Assembly (NCBI GenBank): GCA_022385805.1
Contig: MU277674.1
Location: 373,251-437,250 of the forward strand
Source of the DNA: Pilatotrama ljubarskyi
Taxonomy: Eukaryota > Basidiomycota > Agaricomycetes > Polyporales > Polyporaceae
Length of the DNA stretch: 64,000 nucleotides
Direction of reading: 5' to 3'
A model generated the notes under the pieces. That model was not told the DNA's origin. It ran no database searches and worked only from the letters and a program-made list of their open reading frames with translations. Numbering within the stretch: position 1 is the stretch's first letter; each line of letters begins with the position of its first letter. The position numbers were made by a program, and so were the translations under genes. Below, piece after piece: positions 44,795-54,403 of this stretch.

Positions 44795-46389
44795 TCACTG
44801 CTGCTTCTCGGACTCCTCCGACACCCCATCCTGGCTGCGCTCTCGGGCCAACTCTGCCACTCCGCCGACGCTCTGAACCTGGTTCTGATTCCGGCTCCGG
44901 CTCTGCTCCCTCCCGGTCCAGGGCAGCTTGCGGCGCAAGAACAACGCGACCCAGGTGAGCGCGAGCAACACCGGCACCTCGACGAGCGGGCCGATCGTCG
45001 CAGCGAGGGCCTGGTCCGAACCGACGCCATATACCGCGATCGTCACGGCGATCGCGAGCTCCTGCAACGTCTTGTCAGCGCTCGTCGCCATACGAGAGGC
45101 GGGGACACGACTCACGAAGTTGTTGCTCGCCGCCGTGAAGCTCTGCACGACCGCCATCTCGTACGTCCACACCCGCTTCTCCTTCCCGCTCACCCCTTCC
45201 ACCTTCGCGTCCACCGTCTCCTTCCTCCTCTCACGCCTGCCGAGCCTCCACACGAGCCAGAACGTCGCGCCCCACATGATGACAAAGTACAATACGAGCG
45301 GGACGAAGACGCGGAAGACGGGCGCGAGGTTGTGCACGATGTCGCGACCCTGGTACGCGAACATGACGAGCACGGTGTAGAGGAGGCCGAGCAGCGCGAG
45401 CGGGGAAAAGTACGGCACGAAGCGCGTCTCGAAGAACGTGCGCGACGTGAGGCGGAGGACGGCGTAGCGCGTGATGACGCCCGCGGCGAGCGGGATGCCT
45501 AGGTACTACAACAGCCCGACTCAGCCTATCAACGCAGGTACAAGACGCAAGAGGTGACTCACGATGAGGACCGAGATCGCGACGTCCCCGTACGAGACGT
45601 GCACCTCGCCCCCGCCCCCGAGGACGTCCACGAAGAGCACCGCGTACGGCGCGTAGAGCACGACCTGCAACAATCCATTCCCCAGCACCATCACCGCGCA
45701 CCACTCCGCGTCGCCCCTGGCGAGCGCGTTCCACACGGCGACCATCGCGATGCAGCGCGCGATGCCGACCATGAGCACGCCCGCGCGGTACGTGGGGAGG
45801 TCGGGGAGCGCGGCCCACGCGAGGGCGAGCATGAGGAAGGGCGCGAAGAGCCAGTTGAGCGCGAGCGCGAGGACTGTCTGGAGGAGCGAGGCGCGCGTGG
45901 GGAGGAGGTGCGGGAGGGCGGCGTAGTCGACCTTTGTGAGGATGGGCCAGAGCATGACTATGAGCCCGGCGGCGATCGCTGTGCGCAGTGAGGTGTGAGT
46001 ATGCGATACGGTGGCGAAAGGAGAGAGGACAGGACGTACGAGCGGAGACGCCTTGGAACTGGGCGGTGTCGAAGGCGGCTTGGACGCCGGGGACGAAGTT
46101 GCCGATGAGCACGCCGGCGATCATGCAGAGGAGGATGGCGGGGGTGAGGAGGCGGTCGAGGATGCTGAGCTTCTTCACCAGAGCTGTTTGGAGCGGTCAC
46201 AGCACTCGGTATGTGTGGTCTATGCTTGGCAGACTGTTGCACTTTACCTGCTGGGGCGGCGAGGAGCTCGCCCTCGTCGGAGGCGTTGTCGAGGGTCGGT
46301 GAAGGCGTCGCGTTAGCTTCTACGTCGACGTGATTCTGGTCCACCATCGTAACCGCAGCGGGCGAATGCTTGTGCTCCATGACTGACAT
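44795..46389 (-). CDS. ACR3: Arsenite efflux transporter Acr3
   Basis: Plasma-membrane arsenite exporter of the BASS/ACR3 superfamily with about ten transmembrane helices. The start MSVMEHKHSPAAVTM opens a hydrophilic N-tail. Core blocks in order: KKLSILDRLLTPAILLCMIA GVLIG, GLIVMLWPILTKVDY, LNWLFAPFLMLALAW, YRAGVLMVGIARCIAMVAVW (with the conserved Cys of Acr3), NGLLQVVLYAPYAVLF, YLGIPLAAGVITRY, and QSFTAASNNFELAIAVTIAVYG. The last needs removal of a 54-nt in-frame intron near 45065-45117. It ends with a polar Arg/Gln/Ser tail. About five introns. No arsenate reductase or ArsH gene lies next to it, so it does not form an arsenic cluster here. Confidence 0.93.
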
Positions 46390-46681
46390 TGAATCTCGCT
46401 AGCTGTCGTTGGTAAGAGGCAAGACGAAGGAGACAGCGAGCCTCCCCGCGCCCGCTCATGTCGACTTTCTCATCCTTAAGCGCCGATTTTGAATATCGCC
46501 ATCAAATTCGGGAGTAGTGCAACACCTGCCTTTCTGGGTACTGCTGGCAATCCAATCGGACCGGGGCACCTAGACATCACGATTAATTGATCACGTTAGC
46601 TTGGCAGACTTACCCCGCCTGCCAGGCTAACTAAGCCCGAATGCCCATGTCCTCCCTATGTGCCAGTAACTGGCCCAGTTA
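46390..46681 (-). promoter_or_regulatory. ACR3 upstream region
   Basis: About 290 nt from the ACR3 start to the left end of the transposon-like element. No arsenic-response site is recognised. Confidence 0.4.
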
Positions 46682-47349
46682 CTGTACCATTTCGACCTAA
46701 TGTTCCCCGGGTGTGACCTGTGACATGGGGGAACTACGGGTGCGAAAGTTCGGAGCCTCCCGTGACCTGTGACAAAACGGGAACATCAGTTCCCAGGTCG
46801 GTGTGACCCTATGCATGTTCCTAGTGGGACACCAAGCGCGCCGTAGGCGCGCAGCTCGCTCGCAACACAGACAGTGTGACACCTGGGTTGACTGAAAAGT
46901 TCGCGGACATGCTCGTGTTTTGTAACCCTAGAGATAGGTTAGAGCACTCTCACGGTCCATGGAACTCCCTAACTTCCTTCAGAAAAGCCCATAGCGGAGC
47001 TCCCCTATTGCTTGTCAAGGGTTGGTGTGAGATATCACGCCTAGATACATGCGCCGATAGTGTTTCCCAAGGAATGATACGTGAAGGTGGGCATTTGAAT
47101 CGACGGAAAGGCATACATGGGTATGCCATTGTTTCTTCGTGGATTTTTTCCAGAGTGCAGCAATGAGTAGCTCTAGGTCGTAGGAGCTCAAAAATCGCAT
47201 TTTCAGAGCCGACGGAGCCCTGGAAAAGGCAGAAAATCGATATGTGACATCTCGGGACCCCAAAGTTCGGACCCCCTGGTGACGTGTGACGCCTGATGTT
47301 CGGACCCCCTTGTGACCTGTGACACGAACATGGGGTCGAAATGGTACAG
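46682..47349. mobile_element. Non-autonomous terminal-inverted-repeat element (MITE-like), 668 bp
   Basis: The ends are perfect 16-bp inverted repeats, CTGTACCATTTCGACC at 46682-46697 and its complement at 47334-47349. Similarity resumes after two mismatches (ATGTTC), giving 22 of 24. Each end is flanked by TA (46680-46681 and 47350-47351), as expected of a TA target duplication of the Tc1/mariner type. Several direct copies of the motif TGACCTGTGAC lie just inside both ends (about 46713, 46761 and 47312), a typical subterminal repeat arrangement. The interior has open frames of 96 codons (46876-47166, +) and 160 codons (46950-47432, -, running past the right end), with no transposase motif. 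Family assignment is inference. Confidence 0.8.
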
Positions 47350-47351
47350 TA

Positions 47352-48216
47352 ATTCCCTAATTCCCGAAAGAGCAACGAAGTCCTCTCTCCCAAATCCGTA
47401 AGTACCACGAGCGTCCGAAAGCGCCCCATCAATATCTCAATAGCCGAAACGCCGGGCGTTGAGTCGGCCGCCCATCAGCGCCCGGCGTTGATGCCGTCGG
47501 CAATGCTGTCTCCCGCGCTGTCCGGACGCTGTTTGACGTCGTCACGGACGGTGCCGACGCTCCGTACGCACGCGCCCGTCCGTCCCGACCCATCCCAATC
47601 CGGTAAGCCTACTGAACATCACTGTCCCTCCCTCCCTCGGAGGCCTGTATCTCTCCTTCCCCTGTCCCTATCCACTTACTTCTTTTTGCATGCTGTTCAC
47701 GTAGTCAACGCCTACTATTTAAGCTTTATCCGATGTCCATATGTCCAGAATTGATGTCAGTATTGGACACCTATGTAAGATGCATCTACTACAGAGTAAT
47801 TCGGAACATTGCATCATGTGCCTCAGCTTCTACCCCAAGCAAAGTATCGACCCATATTCCACTGTACTGTGGTGTTAAAACGAGCCGCTTTGCGTCGGAT
47901 TTGAGCCACCGTGCGCCGCAGGGTACACTGACCTCCTGGTCAGGTGTATGCCTGTGAGCAAAGTGATCCCGGGCCTCTATGCCCGCGGCGCGTTATGGCG
48001 CATATGCGCTATACTGTAGACAGTAGTACAATGTATACTATACTAGACTCCTGAGACGTATACTGTCCTTTAGAAGTCAGGATGGATGGATGCCCTCAGA
48101 ACATATGTTTTTGACATAAAACGCGACATACCATCACAGCTATACGGTGCGAACGTGTCTAGGATGTTCCATTAGGTAGCCACAGAGTACACGAACATTT
48201 CAAGCTATAGTATATG
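47352..48216. other. Spacer between the element and duplicated copy B
   Basis: About 870 nt, AT-richer than its surroundings on the right side. It includes a perfect 9-bp hairpin arm pair (CGCCGGGCG at 47450-47458, CGCCCGGCG at 47479-47487). No coding sequence recognised. Confidence 0.4.
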
Positions 48217-48354
48217 CCGGAGCGCGCTGAGGCGGGTTTCCTGTAAGATTCAAGGATAAACTGCATGAGCACGGCGTGCGTGCAGAGCCCTGCTGTAGGT
48301 GGGACGGACCCGGATGTTCTTGATGGTTTCGGTCGCGCGCATGAGGGCCTCCAT
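48217..48354 (-). pseudogene. 5' fragment of the PRA1-family gene
   Basis: The start codon and exon 1 (MEALMRATETIKNIR), the first intron with its AG, and the first eight codons of exon 2 (ETRLSALR) are preserved. Homology to the intact gene at 39126-40040 then stops after CTCCGG, and unrelated AT-rich sequence follows. With the rest of exon 2 and the membrane segments missing, no PRA1 protein can be made. Its promoter is retained, so a short transcript antisense to nothing known could still arise. Confidence 0.85.
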
Positions 48355-48651
48355 TGTGATATTGGTACGAGTCGATGTACGAGTGATTACAAGTGGTCGA
48401 TGAGTACGGCGGGCGAGGGAGTGCGCAGAGGGGCGAGTACGAGGACGAGTGCAAGTGCTGGATGGAATGTGGCGGATCGGAGGAGTGTTTACATACGTTG
48501 CGTATCGAGCGCCTGCGCCCGCAGTCGCCTCTGCCTTTGTCCCCTCTGCCCGCATTGTTCCACGTCTTCCTCCTGCCCGCCATCCCGCAGCCCGCGCATT
48601 CCCCTCGCGTCAGCGCAGCAGCATTCAGATACCCTTTGTGCACTCGCAGAC
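48355..48651. promoter_or_regulatory. Bidirectional CDC26/PRA1 promoter, copy B
   Basis: 297 nt counterpart of 38824-39125, inverted. It still lies between a complete CDC26 frame and the truncated PRA1 start. Confidence 0.5.
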
Positions 48652-48879
48652 ATGATCAGGAGGCCTCCGACGCAGATCCCGATGACGGACATGGACGTCC
48701 AGCAGGTCCGTGACGCGCTCGCGCGCCAGAAGGCTGAGCCAGCGGTCAAGCAGGGCGCCCCCGCCACTCCTGTCCTCCCCAAGGGCCACCCCGTGGGCTC
48801 TCAGCCGTACCACCATGTTGAGGAAGCCAAGAAGAAGAGGGACGCGATGACGCGGGACGAGCGACTCGGTCTGCGGTAG
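48652..48879 (+). CDS. CDC26: Anaphase-promoting complex subunit Cdc26, copy B
   Basis: A 75-residue intact frame, same length as copy A at 38596-38823. The N-terminal binding motif MIRRPPTQIPMTDMDVQQVR is identical. The differences fall in the low-complexity middle: AEP for AGA, V for A twice, S for A. The C-terminus KKKRDAMTRDERLGLR is identical. That pattern fits relaxed change in the linker with the functional ends kept, but the copy may simply be young. Its own promoter and 5' flank were duplicated with it, so expression is plausible. TAG at 48877-48879. Confidence 0.72.
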   Translation: MIRRPPTQIPMTDMDVQQVRDALARQKAEPAVKQGAPATPVLPKGHPVGSQPYHHVEEAKKKRDAMTRDERLGLR

Positions 48880-49306
48880 TGGTTGGTGAGTGGCATCCTG
48901 GGGTTGCCACAACCTCGATCCAGCTGACATCCGTTCGCCAATAGATCCTCGCCTCTTTCTGATAGCATGTCGAGGATGCTTCAACATCTCGTGTATACTA
49001 TCTGTATTATTTGACCGGGATGACGCAGGGTAGCTACCATCAATCTGCCCGATCCCCTTGCTGGTCCAAGTGCTCACAGATCGTCTCTACGGTTTTGATT
49101 TTCTGCGCCGTTCCTGCGTCAGGCGGTCTCTAGCTTTGTGTCTTTGTCTATCTCGCGTAAGTTCAGACCAAGGACATGGCGGTCGTCCAAAGGCGAATGC
49201 TTCTCCATTCCATGCCACTGACCTTTGTAGTCGTATAAGTGTTATTCATCTACTGCTCGCTCATAAATCGCCTTCCGTATCGCCCCTCTACTCACATCGA
49301 CTCGCC
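48880..49306 (+). promoter_or_regulatory. F-box B promoter / CDC26 B 3' flank
   Basis: 427-nt counterpart of 38162-38595, aligned over most of its length with small indels. Presumed promoter of the downstream F-box gene. Confidence 0.45.
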
Positions 49307-50534
49307 ATGTCTCACCGAGCCTCTCTGCCCGCCCTCCCGGCCGAACTTTGGGACGTCGTCCTCGACTGGTTGCGGGGCAACACAAGAACGCTCTCCATCT
49401 GCTGTCGCGTCTGCCAAGGCTGGTCCAACAGGGCGCGGTACAACCTCTATCATACAGTCTCCCCCAGCATTTGGACGATCCAGAAATTCTGCACGGCAGT
49501 GGCTCGGGATCCGGAGGTCGCGACCTTCATACGAGACCTGACCGTCACTCGTCCTCAGGACCCTCTGACATGCCGAGGAAACTGGAGGACGACGAGCTTG
49601 CGGACGCTGCGCCTGTATTACTTCGGCATCGACGATCCGTGGCCGGCCACAGTCATGGTCAACGCCGCGCAATCGCTCACCGAGCTCACCTTGATGCAAG
49701 GCTCGGCTCCGGACTTGGGCACGTTGCTCCGGTTCCTGCAACGTACCCCGAACCTGAAGCATCTTGCGATTGCGGATGTCGCTGTGAAGTCGCGCGGGAC
49801 GGCGGTGGACGGTCAGACCGCAGGATTACCCTTCCTGCGTTCTCTTTGTCTGTTGGGAAGAGCGGGACCGCCTCTGGCGATCTTCCGCATCTTGTCGTTG
49901 GCCCCGGACGGGTTGAAGGAGTTGCGCGTGCTGAGGATCAAACTCACGGATCGTGAACTCGCGAAGTTCCAACCGGCTTTGTCAAGAGCGGTTGAGCATT
50001 TGCGCGAGCTGTACTTAACGGTTGAACCAGGAGGCTCGCGCCCTCCGTCCGGTGCGTTTGGTTTCTAAGAGCATAGTGTCTTGCCTTTCTAGGCATAACT
50101 CATCAGCTCTGATAGATCCCGCGGCCTCCGTGCTATCTCTGCAAGAGTGTCATAAGCTCTTGAGCTTCAGTCTCTGCGTACATCTCTGGCCCACCGAACC
50201 CAACCAGCCCTCGAACCAGCACAACACCCTGCCATGGCTCGTGCCCCTGGTATCCAGCCTGCACGCTCACGGCCTGCGGCGGTTCAAGCTCGGGATCCGC
50301 GGTTCGGCTCATTCCACGGTCGAGGACATCCGCAAGCTGGATCTGCAGGGGATCGGGGAGGCAGTCCGCCGTGCCCGGTTTCCACATCTGTGGAAGCTCG
50401 ACGTGTTAGTGACTAAGCCGTGGCGGAGGGACGGTAGGGCCGAGCAGTGGTGTGTGGACTCGTATGTGCGGGAGCAGCTGGCAGCCGGCGAGAAGCGGGG
50501 TATCCTGCGGCGTGCGCATACGTTTCAGGGTTGA
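49307..50534 (+). CDS. F-box protein with LRR-like region, copy B
   Basis: Paralogue of the gene at 36940-38161, same order of parts: F-box (LPAELWDVVLDWLRGNTRTL, CRVCQGWSNRARYNLYHTV) and Leu-rich-like repeats. The intron is in the same place (50052-50106, same donor GTGCGT and acceptor ATCAG). Exons of 745 and 428 nt give 390 residues. Compared with copy A there are scattered conservative changes and a two-residue in-frame insertion (WC in AEQWCVDSYV); no stop or frameshift. The C-terminal part has changed more (RFKLGIRGSAHST against RLKLDIRASTHST). Probable SCF adaptor; target unknown. Confidence 0.75.
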
Positions 50535-50537
50535 CAG

Positions 50538-51099
50538 TCTATAGATCTCTCGGGTCACTTGAACGGTAAGTTACGAGCGGTTGCGAGGTTGTAGACGTCT
50601 TTCCAATTCAGCAGTGTCCAGTCAGAAGCTGCTCCTGTCTAATAGCACGGATTTAATTCGATGGCCGTGCCGGTCTTGGCCATTTCGTAGAGTTGCCCCT
50701 CAGGCTCTATGTACTAGCTAGAGCGAGGTCACACATTCACGTGGGATCGCAAGTGCATCGTAGCCGGAGCTTTTAGGTATGTGCATCTATGTACGTCGTG
50801 CAGGCCGGTAAGCGCTCGTCCCCGCGAGGTGGGATGGGATGATTCAATTATCGGGGTGTTCCCATCGAGATTCACTTGTTGGTCCACCGGCGTGATCGTG
50901 TTTGCCAACTTGGCGGCGCCGCCATGGGTGGAACGTTGCGTACGTGCAGGACCGCAAAAGGCTGGCCCGTCGCATGTCTCGAGAACGGAGGGCGACACCC
51001 ACCCGCGCAGCAGCTGGCTAGCAGGAGGACAGGCACGACTGAGCTGTCAAGGAACCTCGATCGCTGGAGCCGATGCGGTCATGTACACTGACACACCAA
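50538..51099. other. Intergenic, F-box B to short-chain dehydrogenase
   Basis: About 560 nt after the edge of the duplication. The open frame starting at 50781 (+) overlaps the next gene in another frame and has no domain. Presumed promoter of the dehydrogenase gene. Confidence 0.4.
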
Positions 51100-52681
51100 A
51101 TGGTGTCCCCTCGCTCGTCTCTTCCGAACACGGCCGACCCGAGCAAACAACCTCCCACTCCCTCTCCCTCTGGAGCTCCCGCGAAACCCGCCGACGTGCC
51201 GGCCCCGACAGCACCATGCTTCATGTCCTCCTGCCACCTCTGCACCTCCATACTGGCCCGCATCCGCTGGTGAGCCTCTCCTCCCATCCCTACCTCTCTC
51301 GCTCGGTCGCTGACCCATACACCGCGCAGTTCGTGCTTTCGTGCTAGATCGTCTGCTCGGAACATAGGCTCCGTCATGGTGCTCGGACTGGGCTCAGACA
51401 AACCCGAATACTCGGCCAAAGACGTACCAGACCTCAGCGGGAGGGTAGGCTGAGCGAGTGCTGCAATCTACGCGCAATATGCTGACACGCCGCTCAGACC
51501 GCACTCATAACGGGAGGAACGACAGGCGTCGGCCTCGAAGTCGCCAAAGTCCTCGCATCCAAAGGAGCCCGCACTCTTGTCCTCGCGCGACGAGAAGATG
51601 ACCCGGACGCCGCGCTCGAAGATATCCGTACGTACTGCAAGGACAACGCCGCGCAGAATCCAGAGCTCGCCTTCGTCGAGTGCGACCTCGCCAATCTCGA
51701 GGAGGTGGAGCGCGTAGGGGACGAGGTCTGCTCAAAGGAGGAGCGGCTCGACATCGTGAGTTCTCAGCTCTCAGAAACCCCACTCCAGCGCTCACTGAAC
51801 GGGAACAGCTCGTATGCGACGCTGGAGTGGGCGTGCAGACCTTCGACGTCTCCGCGGACGGCATCGACCGCCACTTCGCGGTCAACCACCTCGGCCACTT
51901 CCTCCTCATCAACCGCCTCCTCCCCCTTCTCCAACGCACCGCCTCCTCTCCCCTCCCAACGGCCTCCCAAACATCCTCCTCAACACCCCCAGCCCCCCGC
52001 GCCCCGCGCATAGTCTGCGTGACCTCGACGCTGCACGTCGCCGCGCCCTTCGGGGCCAACTTCATCTCCTACGCCGAGCTCACCGCCGAGTCGTACGCCG
52101 CGTCCTCCCCGCTCGCCCTGTACGCCCGCGCCAAGCTCTCCTCCATCCTCTTCGTCAAATTCGGCCTCGCCCCCCGCCTCAACGCGCCCCCTCCCTCCCC
52201 TCCCTCCTCCACGACCGCTCCCGCTCCCGCTCCCGCTCCCACGCACGACTCCCCCGCGCAAGAGCGACCACGAGCCCGCCCGCGCGGCATCCTCGCGCTC
52301 GCCGCCGACCCAGGGCCCATCCACCCCGGCCAGCCAGACCAGCTCGCAGACGCGTATGGCCCCGTCCTCGGCACCGCCGCCAAGCTCGCGACGACCCCGC
52401 TCGAGCGCACGCCCGCCGACGCCGCGCGCAGCACGCTCTGGGCCGCCACCGCCCCCGAGCCCGAGGGCGAGTGGGGGGCGTGGCAGGGCGCGTACGTGAG
52501 CGAGCCGGGCAGGCGCGGCGGGGAGAGCGCGTTGGCGCAGGACGAGGAGCGGGGCAGGAGGCTGTGGGCGATGAGCGAGGATTTGGTGCGGAAGAGGCTG
52601 GGGGAGGGCGCGTTGCGGCCGTGGACGTGGACTTGGGATGTGAAGGACGGTGGGCGGGGTGTGGACGGGGGTGCTTCGTAG
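51100..52681 (+). CDS. Short-chain dehydrogenase/reductase
   Basis: NAD(P)-dependent oxidoreductase with a Rossmann fold. The core reads GRTALITGGTTGVGLEVAK (TGxxxGxG motif), then LVCDAGVGVQTF, RHFAVNHLGHFLLINRL, IVCVTSTLHVAAP (catalytic Ser) and the catalytic YARAK motif. After the YxxxK helix a Pro/Ala-rich insert (PPPSPPSSTTAPAPAPAP) interrupts the usual chain. Introns at about 51445-51497 and 51756-51809. The start is uncertain. Met at 51376 gives MVLGLGSDKPEYSAKDVPDL. A longer form from 51100 (MVSPRSSLPNTADPSKQ) splices in frame through a good intron (about 51270-51332, GTGAGC...CGCAG) and adds a Pro-rich and Cys-containing N-terminus. Similar to fungal retinol-dehydrogenase-like SDRs; substrate unknown. 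Confidence 0.8.
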
Positions 52682-53096
52682 TAGCGACTAGGGATGTGGC
52701 GTCTCTTCATGATACCATACACGCATACCTCGGTTCGACAGACATAGAATACACGCGGTTATAGCGAATTTACTTACCAGTACTTATACCATGCACGCAC
52801 GCACGACGCAAAACAATTGCCAGAACGTGGTGCTTTAGAGTGGGCTCATAGCTTCACACCTGCGATGTTCTCGGCGGCGAGTGCAAAGCAAAAGCTTAGA
52901 TTTTGAGCTACATGCAGTGTAAAGCGCGAAGAAAACACACATCCCGACGAGCGTCGTACACATAAAGAGACCCGCCTCCCGCTCTGCCCGCCCGCTACCT
53001 AGTACAGTGCGCCGCCGTGCACTTTTCTGCAGTGTACACATCTGCCGCCGAGGTGTGCGATGTGCATCGAGGGAGAAAAGGTGGGTGCCGTGTGGT
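52682..53096. other. Convergent intergenic region, SDR / RACK1
   Basis: About 415 nt between the two stops, with moderately AT-rich 3' flanks. No gene recognised. Confidence 0.5.
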
Positions 53097-54403
53097 TTAT
53101 GACACGACGGTCCACACACGGACGAGGTCGTCCGTGAAGCCACCAAAGAGCGTCTGGCCGTCCGCGGACCAGGCGATCGACACGCACTCGGGCTCGCGCG
53201 CCTTCGAGCTCTGCGCGAAGTCGGGCTTGAGCTCGTCGACGATCGACCTGCAAATCCAGGGGTCAGAACCTCAGAAGACGAGACGCGGTCACGGGACGTC
53301 ACGGGGTACGCACTTGCTCTCGAGGTCGAAGATCTTGATGCAAGACGCGGTCGCCGCGCAGAGCCAGTAGCGGTTGGGGGAGAAGACGAGGGCGTTGACG
53401 ATGTCGCCGGCCTCGAGCGAGTAGAGGTGCTTGCCCTCGTTCAGGTCCCAGAGCATGGTGATGCCGTCCTTGCCGCCGGAGGCCGCGAGCGAACCATCCG
53501 GGGAGACAGAGACGGTGTTGATGTAACCGGTGTGGCCGTAGTGGTTGGTCTTGAGCTTGAACTTCGACAGCTCCCAGACCTGAGGAGGAAGGTGAGATGA
53601 TGCTCACTTCAAGATGCGAGGCAAGATGGAAGGTCAGAGATCTTGGTGATTTAGGTTGGTCTCATCGGGTTTTACCCTCTGAAGTAGCAAATATATATTG
53701 TAACATCATACCGTCCATTCCCGAAGGCGAGAAGGGCAGAGAAGTGCTGCAAATTGTGACATACCTTGACGACCTTGTCCCAACCGCACGAGACGATGAC
53801 GGGGTTCATGACATTAGGGCTGAAGCGGACGCACGACACCCTGTACACAACAATTCAAGCATTGCACGTCCTCTGAAATGGACAAGTCAACGCACCACTC
53901 GGTGTGACCATCATCCTTGATGTCGTACTTGCACTCGCCAAGGGTGTTCCAGAGCTTGATCGTCCGGTCGCGCGAACCAGAGACGATCTGCCTGTTGTCC
54001 GCCGAGAAGCTAACAGAGAGGACGTCCGACGTGTGGCCGACGAAGCGACGGGTGGTCAGACCAGTGTTGAGGTCCCACAGGCGCAGCGTGTGGTCCCAGG
54101 AGGAGGAGAGGGCGAACTGGCCGTCAGAGGAGATGACGACGTCCGAAACGAAGTGGTTGTGGCCGTGGAGAATGCGCTTGGGGTAGCCGTACTGGTCCTC
54201 ATCGCGCGTGAGCTGCCAGACGATGATGGTCTTGTCTGGACGGGTCGCGCGGAGGGTCAAGCAAGACTGCTACTCGGAAGGCAGCGGGCGCACATACCGC
54301 GGGAGGCTGTGAGGATCATGTCGGGGTTTTCTGAGGACGTGGCGATAGCGGTGACCCAGCCCTTGTGGCCGGCCATCGAGCCGAGGTAGCGGAGGGATTC
54401 CAT
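53097..54403 (-). CDS. RACK1: RACK1 (Cpc2/Asc1) ribosome-associated WD40 protein
   Basis: Seven-bladed WD40 scaffold on the 40S subunit near the mRNA exit channel. The start [20 protein letters not shown] leads into blade 1. Further blades: [160 protein letters not shown]. The protein ends [13 protein letters not shown] before TAA at 53097. Four introns or so; the one at about 53585-53765 is much longer than usual and carries a U24 snoRNA. Hosting U24 in the RACK1/ASC1 intron is known in budding yeast, so the host-guest pair is ancient. Confidence 0.96.
53626..53718 (-). ncRNA. snR24: C/D-box snoRNA U24 (snR24) in a RACK1 intron
   Basis: On the minus strand, in 5'-3' order: terminal stem ATGGACGG, box C (TATGATGT), the guide ATATTTGCTACTTC before box D' (CAGA), a C'-like CGATGAG, the second guide CACCAAGATCT, box D (CTGA at 53634-53637), and the closing stem CCTTCCAT. 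The stem pairs in 7 of 8 positions. Both guide stretches match yeast snR24 as I remember it; that RNA directs 2'-O-methylation at two neighbouring places in domain II of the large rRNA (Cm1437; Cm1449 and Gm1450 in yeast numbering). The host gene is also the same as in yeast. Ends are set by the stem. Confidence 0.9.

Larger units (their letters stand above)
48217..50537. repeat. Inverted segmental duplication, copy B (derived)
   Basis: A 2321-nt inverted copy of 36937-39263, with 8953 nt between the copies. It begins within PRA1 exon 2 and ends three bases after the F-box stop codon. Substitutions are spread through coding and non-coding parts. Coding indels keep frame, such as a 6-nt insertion near 50448 in the F-box gene. 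The break inside PRA1 marks it as the derived copy. Confidence 0.92.

Noticed and set aside
44795..46389. Arsenic resistance cluster around ACR3
   Set aside because: The neighbours are MTQ1, ERT1 and a transposon-like element; no arsenate reductase, methyltransferase or ArsH gene is present.
46950..47432. 160-codon minus-strand frame over the TIR element
   Set aside because: It crosses the element's right end into flanking DNA and has no transposase or other motif.
47450..47487. 9-bp perfect hairpin as a terminator or small element
   Set aside because: Eukaryotic context and one isolated hairpin; no target duplication or repeats around it.
51018..51419. 133-codon minus-strand frame upstream of the dehydrogenase
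   Set aside because: Its Met overlaps the dehydrogenase Met at 51376, and the same DNA carries the spliced 5' exon of the plus-strand gene; kept as a shadow.
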